From NCBI RefSeq assembly GCF_006546825.1, contig NZ_VICC01000007.1:62001-126000 (forward strand): 64,000 bases of DNA. Direction: 5' to 3'. Each line of letters begins with the position of its first letter. The stretch's first letter is position 1. A program made the translations under genes and the position numbers. This document shows positions 19,453 to 27,710 of this stretch, in pieces. A model generated the notes under the pieces. The model saw only the letters and a program-made list of their open reading frames with translations. It was not told where the DNA came from and made no database searches. The DNA is from Actinomyces oris. GTDB lineage: Bacteria > Actinomycetota > Actinomycetes > Actinomycetales > Actinomycetaceae.

Positions 19453-20709
19453 ATGGAACGTCGAGAAAACTTCTACGTAAGTAATGTCCGCGGCATTCTA
19501 GGCGAAGATGGTATTGGTCGCTATACCCCAGACGGTTCCTTTGTGCGCCTCAAGAACCCCTTTAGAGGTTGGGCTACTCTCAAGTGTATTCATGAGGGCG
19601 ACTGCAGACTGATCCTGCGCAGGTCGCTGTTAGTAAGATTGGCTGCGGTGGCAGTGATAATCATCTCTATTGTGTGGCTGTTTTTTCTTAATATGCGCCT
19701 GAGCGATTCTCTTTCGCCGGAAGATACTCACTTCCTTCTCTGCCTTACTGTAGGAGCGCTCGCTTGGGCGATGAACACATTGCGGCGCCGAACTGTTCTT
19801 AGCGAATCGGGCATTGAGATGCGGGGACTGCTCTTCGTGGAGTTGCGCCCCTGGCCCGCAACTCGATCGCAAATGACCTTCTCCACTATCGAAATTGGCG
19901 GGCACTCTCCGTATGGAATGTTTATCTACCGAAATCGATTGATGTTGATCAATGGGGCGCTGGACGACCTTATCAGACTACCGGGAAGCGTGTCCTGTGT
20001 GGAAGGCGAATACATGATTGAGCGGATTTGGTCATTCGCCGAGGAGGAGGGCTGGGTGGTCTCCGATCTCGATAATCTTCAGGCGGATCCTGAGATGGTA
20101 CGGGCTCGCGGAGAGATAGATAGGACGACGATCGCGAATCGAAAGGAGTTGACCTATCGTGCTCCCGCTGTGCGGAAGCTGAAGGAAATGATGTGCAGCT
20201 GGGGCGTGATCATGTTCTTCATGGCTGCACTCCCCCTCGCGGGAGCGCAGGACGTGCTCAGGGATGACGCTCGCGATGTTTGGTTTGTAATGCTCGGAGT
20301 GACTCTACTCATTCTTGGTGCTATTCCCACGGTGATTCTATTGGTGGGAATAGTGTCCTGCTTTCGGAGGACGTTGGTCCGTCGGGCGGGGATTCAAGTC
20401 AAGGGGCGGGTTATTCCGTGGCCGGAGTCCCGCTCTGACTTGTATGTCGCAGGTGATCGAGTCTTCTTAGCGGGGCGCGATGGTTCGCCCGTTCCCCTGC
20501 CTGCGACGGGGCTGGGGGCCGGTGGTTTTAAAAAACGGCAGGAGAGGGCGATAGCTCAGTGTGAATCCATATGGCTCTGGGGAGTGACTCATGGTGTCGC
20601 AGAAGAGCATGACCGATATATCCGTCTTCGGGACGAAAACATGCAACGAGACAGAGAAGTGTTTGAGATACGTGCAGGATTGAAATCATCGGCTGCATTC
20701 AATGGTTGA
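19453..20709 (+). CDS. Unknown membrane protein with duplicated 2-helix plus PH-like module (1)
   Basis: Not recognised by name. The 418-residue protein has four helices in two pairs (about residues 56-105 and 260-315). Each pair is followed by a similar soluble block: RRRTVLSESGIEMRGLLF with RPWPATRS, and FRRTLVRRAGIQVKG with PWPESRS. This suggests an internal duplication of a two-helix plus bacterial-PH-like unit. A Trp-rich segment (CESIWLWGVTHG) follows the second block. ATG 19453 is preferred because GGAGG lies 8 nt upstream; the frame extends to 19375. Base composition is far below the neighbours (26 G+C in the 60 bases 19681-19740), a sign of transfer. The next gene is a paralogue. Confidence 0.7.
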   Translation: MERRENFYVSNVRGILGEDGIGRYTPDGSFVRLKNPFRGWATLKCIHEGDCRLILRRSLLVRLAAVAVIIISIVWLFFLNMRLSDSLSPEDTHFLLCLTVGALAWAMNTLRRRTVLSESGIEMRGLLFVELRPWPATRSQMTFSTIEIGGHSPYGMFIYRNRLMLINGALDDLIRLPGSVSCVEGEYMIERIWSFAEEEGWVVSDLDNLQADPEMVRARGEIDRTTIANRKELTYRAPAVRKLKEMMCSWGVIMFFMAALPLAGAQDVLRDDARDVWFVMLGVTLLILGAIPTVILLVGIVSCFRRTLVRRAGIQVKGRVIPWPESRSDLYVAGDRVFLAGRDGSPVPLPATGLGAGGFKKRQERAIAQCESIWLWGVTHGVAEEHDRYIRLRDENMQRDREVFEIRAGLKSSAAFNG

Positions 20710-20735
20710 TTGCATTTCCTGGGAGAGGGTGACGT

Positions 20736-21998
20736 GTGATGATATCTTTTACGAGCCGTTCTGGTGGCGCCGGGAACACCTCTGGAGGTTCCGGAAGCAG
20801 GCGCCCAGTCAGGAACAAGTCGCTGCGGGGGTGGACGACTGAGACCTCAGATGGACGCCTGATACTGAGGCGCTCAGTGCTCGTTCGGTACGTCGCGATG
20901 GCGGCGGCCGTCGTGGGAGTCGCCTGGATGGCGTCAACGGGGGCGCAATTGCTGGGCTCGCTGATGAGCGGCTTCTATCGCTCCGATGACATGTATGTTC
21001 TTATGATGCTCAGCATTCCGACGATCTGGGGGATAAATGTTACGCGACGTAGATCTGTTCTGAGCGAGTCCGGTGTTGAGATGCGGCGTCTTCTGTTCAC
21101 TGAGCGACGTCCTTGGAGGTCAGTGCTCTCAAGGTTCACGCTTTCGACGCTTGATGTGACTGCGCCTGGATACGAAGGAGGAATCGATCGAACTCGGATC
21201 GTACTCGTGAATGGTGATCGTGACGATCTCATCAGGCTTCCAGGTTGTGTTCTCGGCATGACGCTGGATGATTCCAGAAACAGGGGATCTGCTGCTCTCC
21301 GGGCCATGTTGAATTATGTTCGCAGACACGGTTGGATCGTCTCTGACGCTGAGTCGGTTCACGAGGATCCTCGGCTGGTGGAGGCTCGTCAGAATCATGG
21401 GGCCGACAAGATGACGAGAAAGAGTCGTGTTGTGTTCTGCACCCCGGTCTGGCGCAGAATCAAAGAACATCTCTGCAACGGTGGGCTCTTCCTTATCGGA
21501 TTGGGGGTACTGTTCATCTTCATTAGCGTTCAGCGGCTATTCTATGAAACAGCCTCGGTGAGTGACTCGGATCGACTCTACGCAATACTGTTCCTTATCC
21601 TTGCTCCCGTATCAATGGCCTACCCCTTATACAAGATTTATGGATGCTTCCAGCGAGTCGTCGTGGATGACCGAGGAATCCGTGCCGGGAGGAGGACCTG
21701 CGCTTGGCCGGAGTCCCGCTCCGGACTGTTCGTTGCTGGGGACCGGATCTTCGTCGTCTATGGCAACGGGAAGCACCTGGCCCTGGATGGTGCCGGTGTC
21801 ACGTGGGGGAGCTTTCAGCGCAGGCAGGAGCAGCTGGTCGCCAGGTGTGAGGCGATCTGGCTCTGGGGTGTCGCCCATGGCGCGACCCGGGAGACCGGTC
21901 GTTATGTCCCCCTTGGGAATGCCGGCATGCAGGAGGAGCGCGAGATCCTCGAACGCGGGATCGGCTTAGCGGTTCCTCATCGGGGTCAGCCCGCTTGA
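20736..21998 (+). CDS. Unknown membrane protein with duplicated 2-helix plus PH-like module (2)
   Basis: Paralogue of the preceding gene, 420 residues, with the same plan: two helix pairs, each followed by the same block (RRSVLSESGVEMRRLLF with RRPW; FQRVVVDDRGIRAG with AWPESRS), then CEAIWLWGVAHG. Start GTG 20736 or ATG 20739; GGGAGAGG lies just upstream. It starts 26 bases after the first gene, so the two form an operon. Its first half is moderately low in GC while the 3' end has normal GC, as if partly ameliorated or recombined. The end overlaps a convergent gene by 13 bases. No function can be assigned; PH-like membrane proteins may sense or bind lipids. Confidence 0.7.
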   Translation: MMISFTSRSGGAGNTSGGSGSRRPVRNKSLRGWTTETSDGRLILRRSVLVRYVAMAAAVVGVAWMASTGAQLLGSLMSGFYRSDDMYVLMMLSIPTIWGINVTRRRSVLSESGVEMRRLLFTERRPWRSVLSRFTLSTLDVTAPGYEGGIDRTRIVLVNGDRDDLIRLPGCVLGMTLDDSRNRGSAALRAMLNYVRRHGWIVSDAESVHEDPRLVEARQNHGADKMTRKSRVVFCTPVWRRIKEHLCNGGLFLIGLGVLFIFISVQRLFYETASVSDSDRLYAILFLILAPVSMAYPLYKIYGCFQRVVVDDRGIRAGRRTCAWPESRSGLFVAGDRIFVVYGNGKHLALDGAGVTWGSFQRRQEQLVARCEAIWLWGVAHGATRETGRYVPLGNAGMQEEREILERGIGLAVPHRGQPA

Positions 21999-22579
21999 CT
22001 CTGTGCGGCCAGGGCTCGGTGGCGCCAGATCAGCAGGATGATGGCAAGGATCCAGCAGATCGCTCCGACGGCCAGACCGACGATGAAGGGCACCACGAAC
22101 TTGCTGAACGTGAGGGTGGGGCCCACGAGGATCGCGTCAGTGTCATCCAGACCCTCGCATGAGACCCGGTAGTCTCCCGACTTGTCGGCTTTGAACGTGA
22201 GAACCGAGCTGAACTCGCCGTCGTTGTTGGAGATGTTCATCCCGCCGTTGGGGGAGGTGGGGACCTCATTGCCGTCTGGGGCGACGACGGTGCAGGTGTT
22301 GACGGCGGCGGCGTTGGGAACGTAGAGGGCGCGTTCGTCATTGCTGCTCAGGGTGACCTGCTGCCCGTTGGTGATGACGTCACCACTGGTAGCAATGCTG
22401 GCGGCGACGACGGCCGAACCGATGCCCCCGATGAACAGTCCCGTCACTGGGCCGAGGATGAACAGAATGATCGCCACGACCAGCTTTCCGACGTGAGTCT
22501 GGCGGGGGCGCTGCTGCCCGTAAGGGGGTACGGCCTGATACTGGGGCTGGTACGGGGGCTGGTTCTGGGGAGTCGACAT
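21986..22579 (-). CDS. Unknown two-helix membrane protein with Pro/Gln/Tyr-rich N-terminus
   Basis: A 197-residue protein. It begins with a cytoplasmic low-complexity segment (QPPYQPQYQAVPPYGQQRP), then a helix (VGKLVVAIILFILGPVTGLF), an extracellular domain of about 100 residues with two cysteines (NTCTVV, VSCEGL), and a second helix (VVPFIVGLAVGAICWILAIILL) with RHR. The disordered tail resembles those of the LppM-like array 5 kb away, but at the other end of the protein. The extracellular part has the feel of a small beta-sandwich (DGEFSSVLTFKADKSGDYRVSC). Function unknown. It overlaps the convergent neighbour by 13 bases. Confidence 0.75.
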   Translation of the reverse strand: MSTPQNQPPYQPQYQAVPPYGQQRPRQTHVGKLVVAIILFILGPVTGLFIGGIGSAVVAASIATSGDVITNGQQVTLSSNDERALYVPNAAAVNTCTVVAPDGNEVPTSPNGGMNISNNDGEFSSVLTFKADKSGDYRVSCEGLDDTDAILVGPTLTFSKFVVPFIVGLAVGAICWILAIILLIWRHRALAAQSQAG

Positions 22580-22660
22580 CGGTTCGTTTTCTGGCTGTGC
22601 TTCAACTGCTGCTGTAGCGTAGCAAGTCAGGTACTTGGTGACGTGGCCTGTTTCAGGGCC

Positions 22661-23038
22661 TCAGCCGGCGGTTCCTTCGGTGAAGGAGACTCCGCGCTCT
22701 TCGGCAGCGCGGAGCAATCGCTTGTCGCGTGTCCACAGGCGGGCGCCAGGGACCAGCGTGACGGAGCCGAGCAGGTGCGCATCGACTGGGCTGAGTCCTC
22801 GACCCCACAGCGCAGGGGCTGCGACCAGAGTCAGTAGCTCGTCATGTGAGAGGACCGGGAACTGGCGGAGGTGCGCTAAGTGCTTGAGAACGTCATCTCT
22901 GGCCCTGAGTGACCCCATCGCCAGCTCCTCCGCCACGAGTGGATGGGATCCGATCTCGTCCTCGTGCAGCAGGCTGACGAGTACTGGGTCCGAGTGGTGG
23001 AAGTGATCGATCCATACCGAGGTGTCGACAAGGATCAC
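22661..23038 (-). CDS. vapC: VapC toxin, PIN-domain ribonuclease
   Basis: A 125-residue PIN-domain protein expected to cleave specific tRNA or rRNA when freed from its antitoxin. The four acidic metal ligands are in place: Asp5 in LVDTSVWID, Glu38 in VAEELAMG, Asp86 in SPVDAHLL and Asp105 in WTRDKRL. The ATG overlaps the last codons of the upstream antitoxin gene by 4 bases, so the toxin is coupled to its inhibitor. It appears intact. The RNA target is unknown. Confidence 0.92.
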   Translation of the reverse strand: MILVDTSVWIDHFHHSDPVLVSLLHEDEIGSHPLVAEELAMGSLRARDDVLKHLAHLRQFPVLSHDELLTLVAAPALWGRGLSPVDAHLLGSVTLVPGARLWTRDKRLLRAAEERGVSFTEGTAG

Positions 23039-23232
23039 TGGCTGGCGCTCCGACGTCGTGGAGCGGCGCTCGCCGTCCGATCAGAGCCGCCGAGAGCCGC
23101 AAGGCGACGTGCGCTCTCCACTCTGACCAGGGTCTCCAGGCCGGCCCGCAGCAGCTCGGTGCGCTCAGTGATGCCTGTGAGCTCTTGCGCGTTGGCAATG
23201 AGGTCATCACTGAGTGTCACGGTGGTTCGCAC
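23035..23232 (-). CDS. vapB: VapB-type antitoxin
   Basis: A 65-residue protein expected to bind and block the PIN toxin and to repress the operon. The start RTTVTLSDDLIANAQELTG is the ribbon-helix-helix type N-terminus common to antitoxins paired with VapC (VapB_2 class); the C-terminal 25 residues are Arg/Ala/Ser-rich and would wrap the toxin. The start is GTG 23232 with AGGAGG 4 nt upstream. A palindrome just upstream is a likely operator. Confidence 0.88.
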   Translation of the reverse strand: MRTTVTLSDDLIANAQELTGITERTELLRAGLETLVRVESARRLAALGGSDRTASAAPRRRSASQ

Positions 23233-23247
23233 GGTACCTCCTGCACC

Positions 23248-23275
23248 AGAATCATCATCAGGTGATGCAGATTCT
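23248..23275. promoter_or_regulatory. Palindrome upstream of vapBC, probable operator
   Basis: AGAATC and GATTCT flank an inner CATCA-GG-TGATG, giving a nested 28-bp palindrome 16 bases before the antitoxin start. Autoregulation by the toxin-antitoxin complex at such a site is the rule in vapBC loci. Confidence 0.6.
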
Positions 23276-23489
23276 AGTGTGGTTCAAATGTGATGGCCAG
23301 CCTTCGGTGTCGCGACCGGGACGACCAGACCCGCACGGTGCGCGCTTCCTGCTCACGACTTTCTGATCCTCACGCGATAGTCGGGCGGGGCCACTGGTGG
23401 TCCCGCCCGACTGCGTCCGGGAAGCGAGGGCGCTGGAGATGCTGTGAAAGAGCAGAAGGAAGCACCCTCATGGCCGGACACGGTTCAGG

Positions 23490-25802
23490 TTACCCCGCCT
23501 GCTGGCTCTCGGCGCCCCCGTTCACGTCGGAGAGCTCCTCCACCGCGGCCTCTGCGGGGCCCAGCAGCGCCAGGATCTGCTCGGTCTGCCACGGCAGGAT
23601 CCCGCCCTCACCGAAGACCAGCTCGGCCTCATCGGGGTCCTCGACGACATCGTCGGCCAGGAGCCCCAGCAGGTGCGCCAGCGGCATGCGCCGCCCCTCC
23701 AGCAGGTCGAGCAGGTGCGCCAGGACCCGGTTGCTGCTGCGATCCAGGTTCGCCACCTGGTGCTCTCCCACCCCCACGGGCAGGTCCCACCAGATGAGCT
23801 GGCGCTCGGCGAGGTCGATGACGAAGGGCGTCGCGTTGAACGTGGGAGAGACCAGGTCGAGGCGCTGCATGACGGTGGAGGCCTCGAAGATCTCCCCGCT
23901 CTGCGGGTCCGCACCGCGGGCCATCGCCCCCGCCCAGCACTTGGGCACCTCGCTGAGCCGGTGGTGGGAGAAGGAGTGGACCGTCATGACTACGTAGCGC
24001 CATTCCTGCCGCAGCGCCTCGGCCAGGGTGACGTCGATGAACTCGGCTGCCCCGTCGGGCGCTGAGGTGAGGTCGCCGGAGTGCACGGCCGCCGTCGAGC
24101 GCAGGTTGTAGTAGGCGATCTGCTCGGTGCGCGTGAAGTCCTCGGAGACGAAGAAGGCCGACAGGTCCAGGTCCACGCGGGTGTCCCTGTCCTCGGCTGC
24201 AGCAGGTCCGGCAGGCCTCGGGGCCTTGGGAGGGGCCTCCGGCAGGTCGCGCCAGTGTAGGAAGAAGCGGATCGTCTCGCCCTCGGGCAGGGGCAGACGG
24301 GTGCCGCGCCCGGCCGTGCGCACACCCGGTGAGGCCGAGTGCAGTCCCACCGGAGCCGTGTAGCCCTCGTACATCCCCTGGTCGACGGCGATCCGCCCCA
24401 GGCGCTTCCGCTGCCGTAGGGCTTCCTCGACGGCGCGAACCACCGCCGCGTCGGCCGGGCCGGGTCGGCGGGTGGAGGGGATGAGCGCCGTCTTGGTGCC
24501 AGTGGCCGCCTTGATGGCGACGACCCGCCACGGCAGGGCGTCTGGCCCGGGGGAGGAGAAGTACTCCCACAGGCGCACCAGCACCGGCAGGGAGACCACG
24601 GGCGCGGCCCGGGCGAACTCGGCGACCACGCGCTCGCGGGCGGCCTCATCGACGCACAGCCGCAGCAGGTGGTTGAGTCGGCGGGCGAAGACCCCGGGGC
24701 GGGTGGACAACAGGCGAAGAGCCCCTTCGACGTCGCGGCGCGCCAGCGCCTCCTCCAGGCGGGAGGTGAAACCCGCTTCGGCGTCCCCGGAGGCGACCTG
24801 GTGCAGGAGCGCGGCGGCGCGCGGGAAGCGACGCGCGTAGTCGCCGGGGCGCAGGTGGCGGGCCAGCCGCTTCCACCGCTCACAGCGCCGAGCCATCTCC
24901 TCGGCGGAGTCCCGGCTGTCCTGGACCTGCCCGACGGCGTCAAGCAGACCCAGCAGACGGCGCCGCTGTGCACGGGAGAAGGAGGGGAACCGGCACGGTT
25001 CGGCCAGGGAGACATCGCCGCCCGCCATGGCGACCGCCAGGCGCAGTACATCGGTGACGGTGCGGTAGGAGGCGGAGAAGTCCAGGTCGGGGAAGGTGAC
25101 GGTGAGGACGGCGAGGTTCTCCTTGACCGCCACGCGTGGCGCCGCCTCAGGGCCGAAGTCGCGCAGGGCCGTCAGGTCTGCGCGGTCCTGCGCGCTGAAG
25201 GGGGTCGCCTGGGCGATGAGGTCGGCCACGATCCGCTCCAGGTCCTGCGCCGTGGCCAGGCCCAGCTCGGTGAGGGCGCCGTCGTCTCCCGGCAGGGGCT
25301 CGCGGGGGCTGGGCCGGTAGTCCGGCAGGATTCGAACCCCGACGACGTCGCCCAGGTAGTGCAGGGCGGCGTTGACCAGAAGCGTGGCCTCGGAGGCGGT
25401 GCGCACCTGGACGGGGAAATCGGGGTAGAAGGGCCGGTACTCGGCGGACGCGGAACCGGAACTGAGGCGGGCGGCGGCATTGACCAGCGCCCAGGCCTGC
25501 TCGGGGTGGGTGAGCTCCTCCCGGGCCGGGGCAGAGAGCCGGTAGCCCAGCGAGCGCAGCGTGGTCAGGGCCGCGTCGACACCCGCGTCGCTGCTCCGCT
25601 GCGGCGTGGGCTGCGCCTCCTGCGGTGAGGCGGAGCTCGACGGCGCCGGCCTGCCGCCAGCGGGCGGGATATAGACGGCCTCGAGTCGGCGGATCGTCAC
25701 CGCGTTGAGCTCCGCGGTGGCATAGGTACCAGGGACGCCGCCGACCGCTGCCCCGGCTTCTGTGTCGACCGCCGTCGTCGCAGAGGACTGATTGACTCCC
25801 AC
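23490..25802 (-). CDS. Large TerD-domain protein
   Basis: A 770-residue cytoplasmic protein without signal or helices. A TerD-like domain occupies about 540-676: DTRVDLDLSAFF, then IAYYNLR, VHSGDLTSAPDGAAEFIDV and a WRYVVMTVHSFS strand, the pattern of calcium-binding tellurite/stress proteins. The preceding 500 residues are mostly helical with many Arg and Leu and no domain I can name; some actinobacteria carry long TerD-fusion proteins of this kind. A C-terminal segment of about 94 residues is acidic. GTG 25802 is chosen over the open frame to 25913 because AGGAGG lies 4 nt upstream. It is divergent from purD. Role unknown; TerD proteins are usually linked to stress or phage resistance. Confidence 0.7.
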   Translation of the reverse strand: MGVNQSSATTAVDTEAGAAVGGVPGTYATAELNAVTIRRLEAVYIPPAGGRPAPSSSASPQEAQPTPQRSSDAGVDAALTTLRSLGYRLSAPAREELTHPEQAWALVNAAARLSSGSASAEYRPFYPDFPVQVRTASEATLLVNAALHYLGDVVGVRILPDYRPSPREPLPGDDGALTELGLATAQDLERIVADLIAQATPFSAQDRADLTALRDFGPEAAPRVAVKENLAVLTVTFPDLDFSASYRTVTDVLRLAVAMAGGDVSLAEPCRFPSFSRAQRRRLLGLLDAVGQVQDSRDSAEEMARRCERWKRLARHLRPGDYARRFPRAAALLHQVASGDAEAGFTSRLEEALARRDVEGALRLLSTRPGVFARRLNHLLRLCVDEAARERVVAEFARAAPVVSLPVLVRLWEYFSSPGPDALPWRVVAIKAATGTKTALIPSTRRPGPADAAVVRAVEEALRQRKRLGRIAVDQGMYEGYTAPVGLHSASPGVRTAGRGTRLPLPEGETIRFFLHWRDLPEAPPKAPRPAGPAAAEDRDTRVDLDLSAFFVSEDFTRTEQIAYYNLRSTAAVHSGDLTSAPDGAAEFIDVTLAEALRQEWRYVVMTVHSFSHHRLSEVPKCWAGAMARGADPQSGEIFEASTVMQRLDLVSPTFNATPFVIDLAERQLIWWDLPVGVGEHQVANLDRSSNRVLAHLLDLLEGRRMPLAHLLGLLADDVVEDPDEAELVFGEGGILPWQTEQILALLGPAEAAVEELSDVNGGAESQQAG

Positions 25803-25954
25803 GGGGCCTCCTGACACCTCGCTGTCCAGGGACTCCGCGCCCCGGAACGACCTGAGGGTACCCGGCTGCGATCCGGGTTTCCCAAGAATCAGCTCACGCC
25901 CGCCCGTAGGCACGCGGGGCCCGCGATTCCGGGCCTCATGCGGCCTCCATCATC

Positions 25955-25960
25955 TAGGCT
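25955..25960 (+). promoter_or_regulatory. -10 hexamer of purD
   Basis: TAGGCT, 6 nt before GTG 25967; leaderless arrangement. Confidence 0.5.
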
Positions 25961-25966
25961 GTCGCC

Positions 25967-27274
25967 GTGAAGATCCTGCTCCTCGGCTCCGGCGCGCGCG
26001 AGCACGCCCTGGCCCGTGCCCTCGCCCGTGATCCGCAGACCGCTGAGCTCGTCGTCGCCCCCGGCAACCCCGGCACGGCGGCCATTGCCACGAACCTCAA
26101 CATCGACCCCAGCGTCCCCGAGGAGGTCGTGGCCCTGGCCACGCAGATGAAGGCGGACCTCGTCGTCGTCGGCCCCGAGGCGCCCCTGGTCGCTGGTGTC
26201 GCCGACGCTGTGCGCGAGGCCGGGATCCCCTGCTTCGGCCCCGGCGCGGAGGCCGCCCGCCTGGAGGGCTCGAAGGCCTTCGCCAAGGAGATCATGACCG
26301 CCGCGGGCGTCCCCACCGCCGAGGCCGCCGTGTGCACCACCGAGGCCGAGCTGACCGCCGCCCTGGACCGCTTCGGGGCCCCCTATGTCGTCAAGGAGGA
26401 CGGCCTGGCCGCCGGTAAGGGCGTCGTCGTCACCGACGAGCGCCCCGTCGCCCTGGCCCACGGCCACGCCTGCCTGACCCGTGGCAGTGGTCGTGTCGTC
26501 GTCGAGGACTACCTCGACGGCCCCGAGGCCTCCGTGTTCTGCGTGTGCGACGGCGCCACCGTCCGCCCCCTGGCCCCCGCCCAGGACTTCAAGCGCCTCC
26601 TCAACGACGACGCCGGCCCCAACACCGGCGGCATGGGCGCCTACTCGCCCCTGTCCTGGGCCCCGGCCGATCTCACCGAGCAGGTGGTGCGCGAGGTCGC
26701 CCAACCCGTCGTCGACGAGATGGCTCGCCGCGGCACCAGCTTCATCGGCCTGCTCTACTGTGGCCTGGCCCTGACCAGTCGCGGCCTGCGCGTCGTCGAG
26801 TTCAACGTGCGTTTCGGCGACCCCGAGACCCAGGCCGTCCTGGCCCGCCTGACCTCCTCCCTGCCCGAGCTGCTCCACGCCGCCGCCACCGGTCGCCTCG
26901 CGGAGTCCCCCGAGCCCACCTGGTCCGAGCAGAGCGCCGTCGACGTCGTCATCGCCGCACCCGGCTACCCCGGGACCGTCACTACCGGCGGCACCATCAC
27001 CGGGATCGAGGCCGCCGAGGAGCTCGACGACGTCCACGTGCTGCACGCCGGCACCGGCACCACCGAGCGCGGGGAGCTGGTCGCCGTCGGTGGGCGGGTC
27101 CTGTCCGTCGTCGCCCTGGGGGCAACCCTCGAGGCGGCGCGGGAACGCGCCTACGAGGCCGTCGAGCGCATCGACCTTGAGGGCGCCCAGTACCGCACCG
27201 ACATCGCCCAGGCGGCCAGTGAAGGCAGAGTCAGCAGCGTCAGCAGCGCTGCCAGCGCCGACGGGGCCGAGTAG
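25967..27274 (+). CDS. purD: Phosphoribosylamine-glycine ligase
   Basis: Second step of purine synthesis: joins glycine to phosphoribosylamine with ATP, giving GAR. The 435-residue protein starts KILLLGSGAREHAL, the glycine-rich N-domain, and has the ATP-grasp motifs VVKEDGLAAGKGVVV and NTGGMGAYSP, then the EFNVRFGDPETQ metal site. The last 20 residues are Ser/Ala-rich and variable. GTG 25967 is supported by the leaderless promoter. Further purine genes follow in the same direction after a 436-base gap. Confidence 0.97.
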   Translation: MKILLLGSGAREHALARALARDPQTAELVVAPGNPGTAAIATNLNIDPSVPEEVVALATQMKADLVVVGPEAPLVAGVADAVREAGIPCFGPGAEAARLEGSKAFAKEIMTAAGVPTAEAAVCTTEAELTAALDRFGAPYVVKEDGLAAGKGVVVTDERPVALAHGHACLTRGSGRVVVEDYLDGPEASVFCVCDGATVRPLAPAQDFKRLLNDDAGPNTGGMGAYSPLSWAPADLTEQVVREVAQPVVDEMARRGTSFIGLLYCGLALTSRGLRVVEFNVRFGDPETQAVLARLTSSLPELLHAAATGRLAESPEPTWSEQSAVDVVIAAPGYPGTVTTGGTITGIEAAEELDDVHVLHAGTGTTERGELVAVGGRVLSVVALGATLEAARERAYEAVERIDLEGAQYRTDIAQAASEGRVSSVSSAASADGAE

Positions 27275-27640
27275 CTGAGGAGAGCCTCCTCGCCGTCGCG
27301 ACCACGGCGCGCGGCTCGCCGTGCGCTGAACCCCAGAAGGCCGCCCTCTGTCCCGGACGCGAGGGACGGGCGGGTGACCCACGCACTTCTTCCGAGACCA
27401 AACGCACACCGCTCCTCTCTTTCCTGAGGGACTACTGCGACCTCTCGCCGGATGGGAGGGTGGATTTCGGCACCGGTGTTGACCCACGTCAGCCCGTTGC
27501 CCAGCCGGTCGGACGAGGTGTGACATGAGAGCCGTTCCCATCCCGTCGGTGGGATTTACTCCGGTCGCTCCCCGACTCCCCCTGACGACCCGACCCGGAC
27601 AAATGCGTGCAATGGCGGATCTATCGTGCGATCCTCCAAG

Positions 27641-27659
27641 GGTGACCCCTGCGGTCACC
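27641..27659. promoter_or_regulatory. Palindrome GGTGACC-N5-GGTCACC before purC
   Basis: Perfect 7-bp arms around 5 nt, 52 bases upstream of purC. Its place is suited to a repressor or activator site for the purC-led operon; the binding protein is unknown. Confidence 0.4.
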
Positions 27660-27698
27660 GCCGCGGCCCGGAACCGGACACAGGGTGCCCGCCGATGG

Positions 27699-27704
27699 CA
27701 GGAT
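27699..27704 (+). promoter_or_regulatory. -10-like hexamer of purC
   Basis: CAGGAT, 6 nt before ATG 27711; the same spacing as the TAnnnT leaderless promoters but with C in first position. Confidence 0.35.
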
Positions 27705-27710
27705 GGGGCT

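Larger units (their letters stand above)
27275..27710. other. Intergenic purD-purC
   Basis: No credible gene. It holds a small GAGGAG-AGC-CTCCTC hairpin right after purD (27277-27291), which may be a weak terminator, and the palindrome listed at 27641-27659. No ZTP or purine riboswitch core was recognised. Confidence 0.5.

Noticed and set aside
25321-25345. tRNA-like T-loop sequence (TTCGAA with flanking GC)
   Set aside because: It is inside the TerD protein gene; the flanking stem does not pair and no acceptor or anticodon arm fits.
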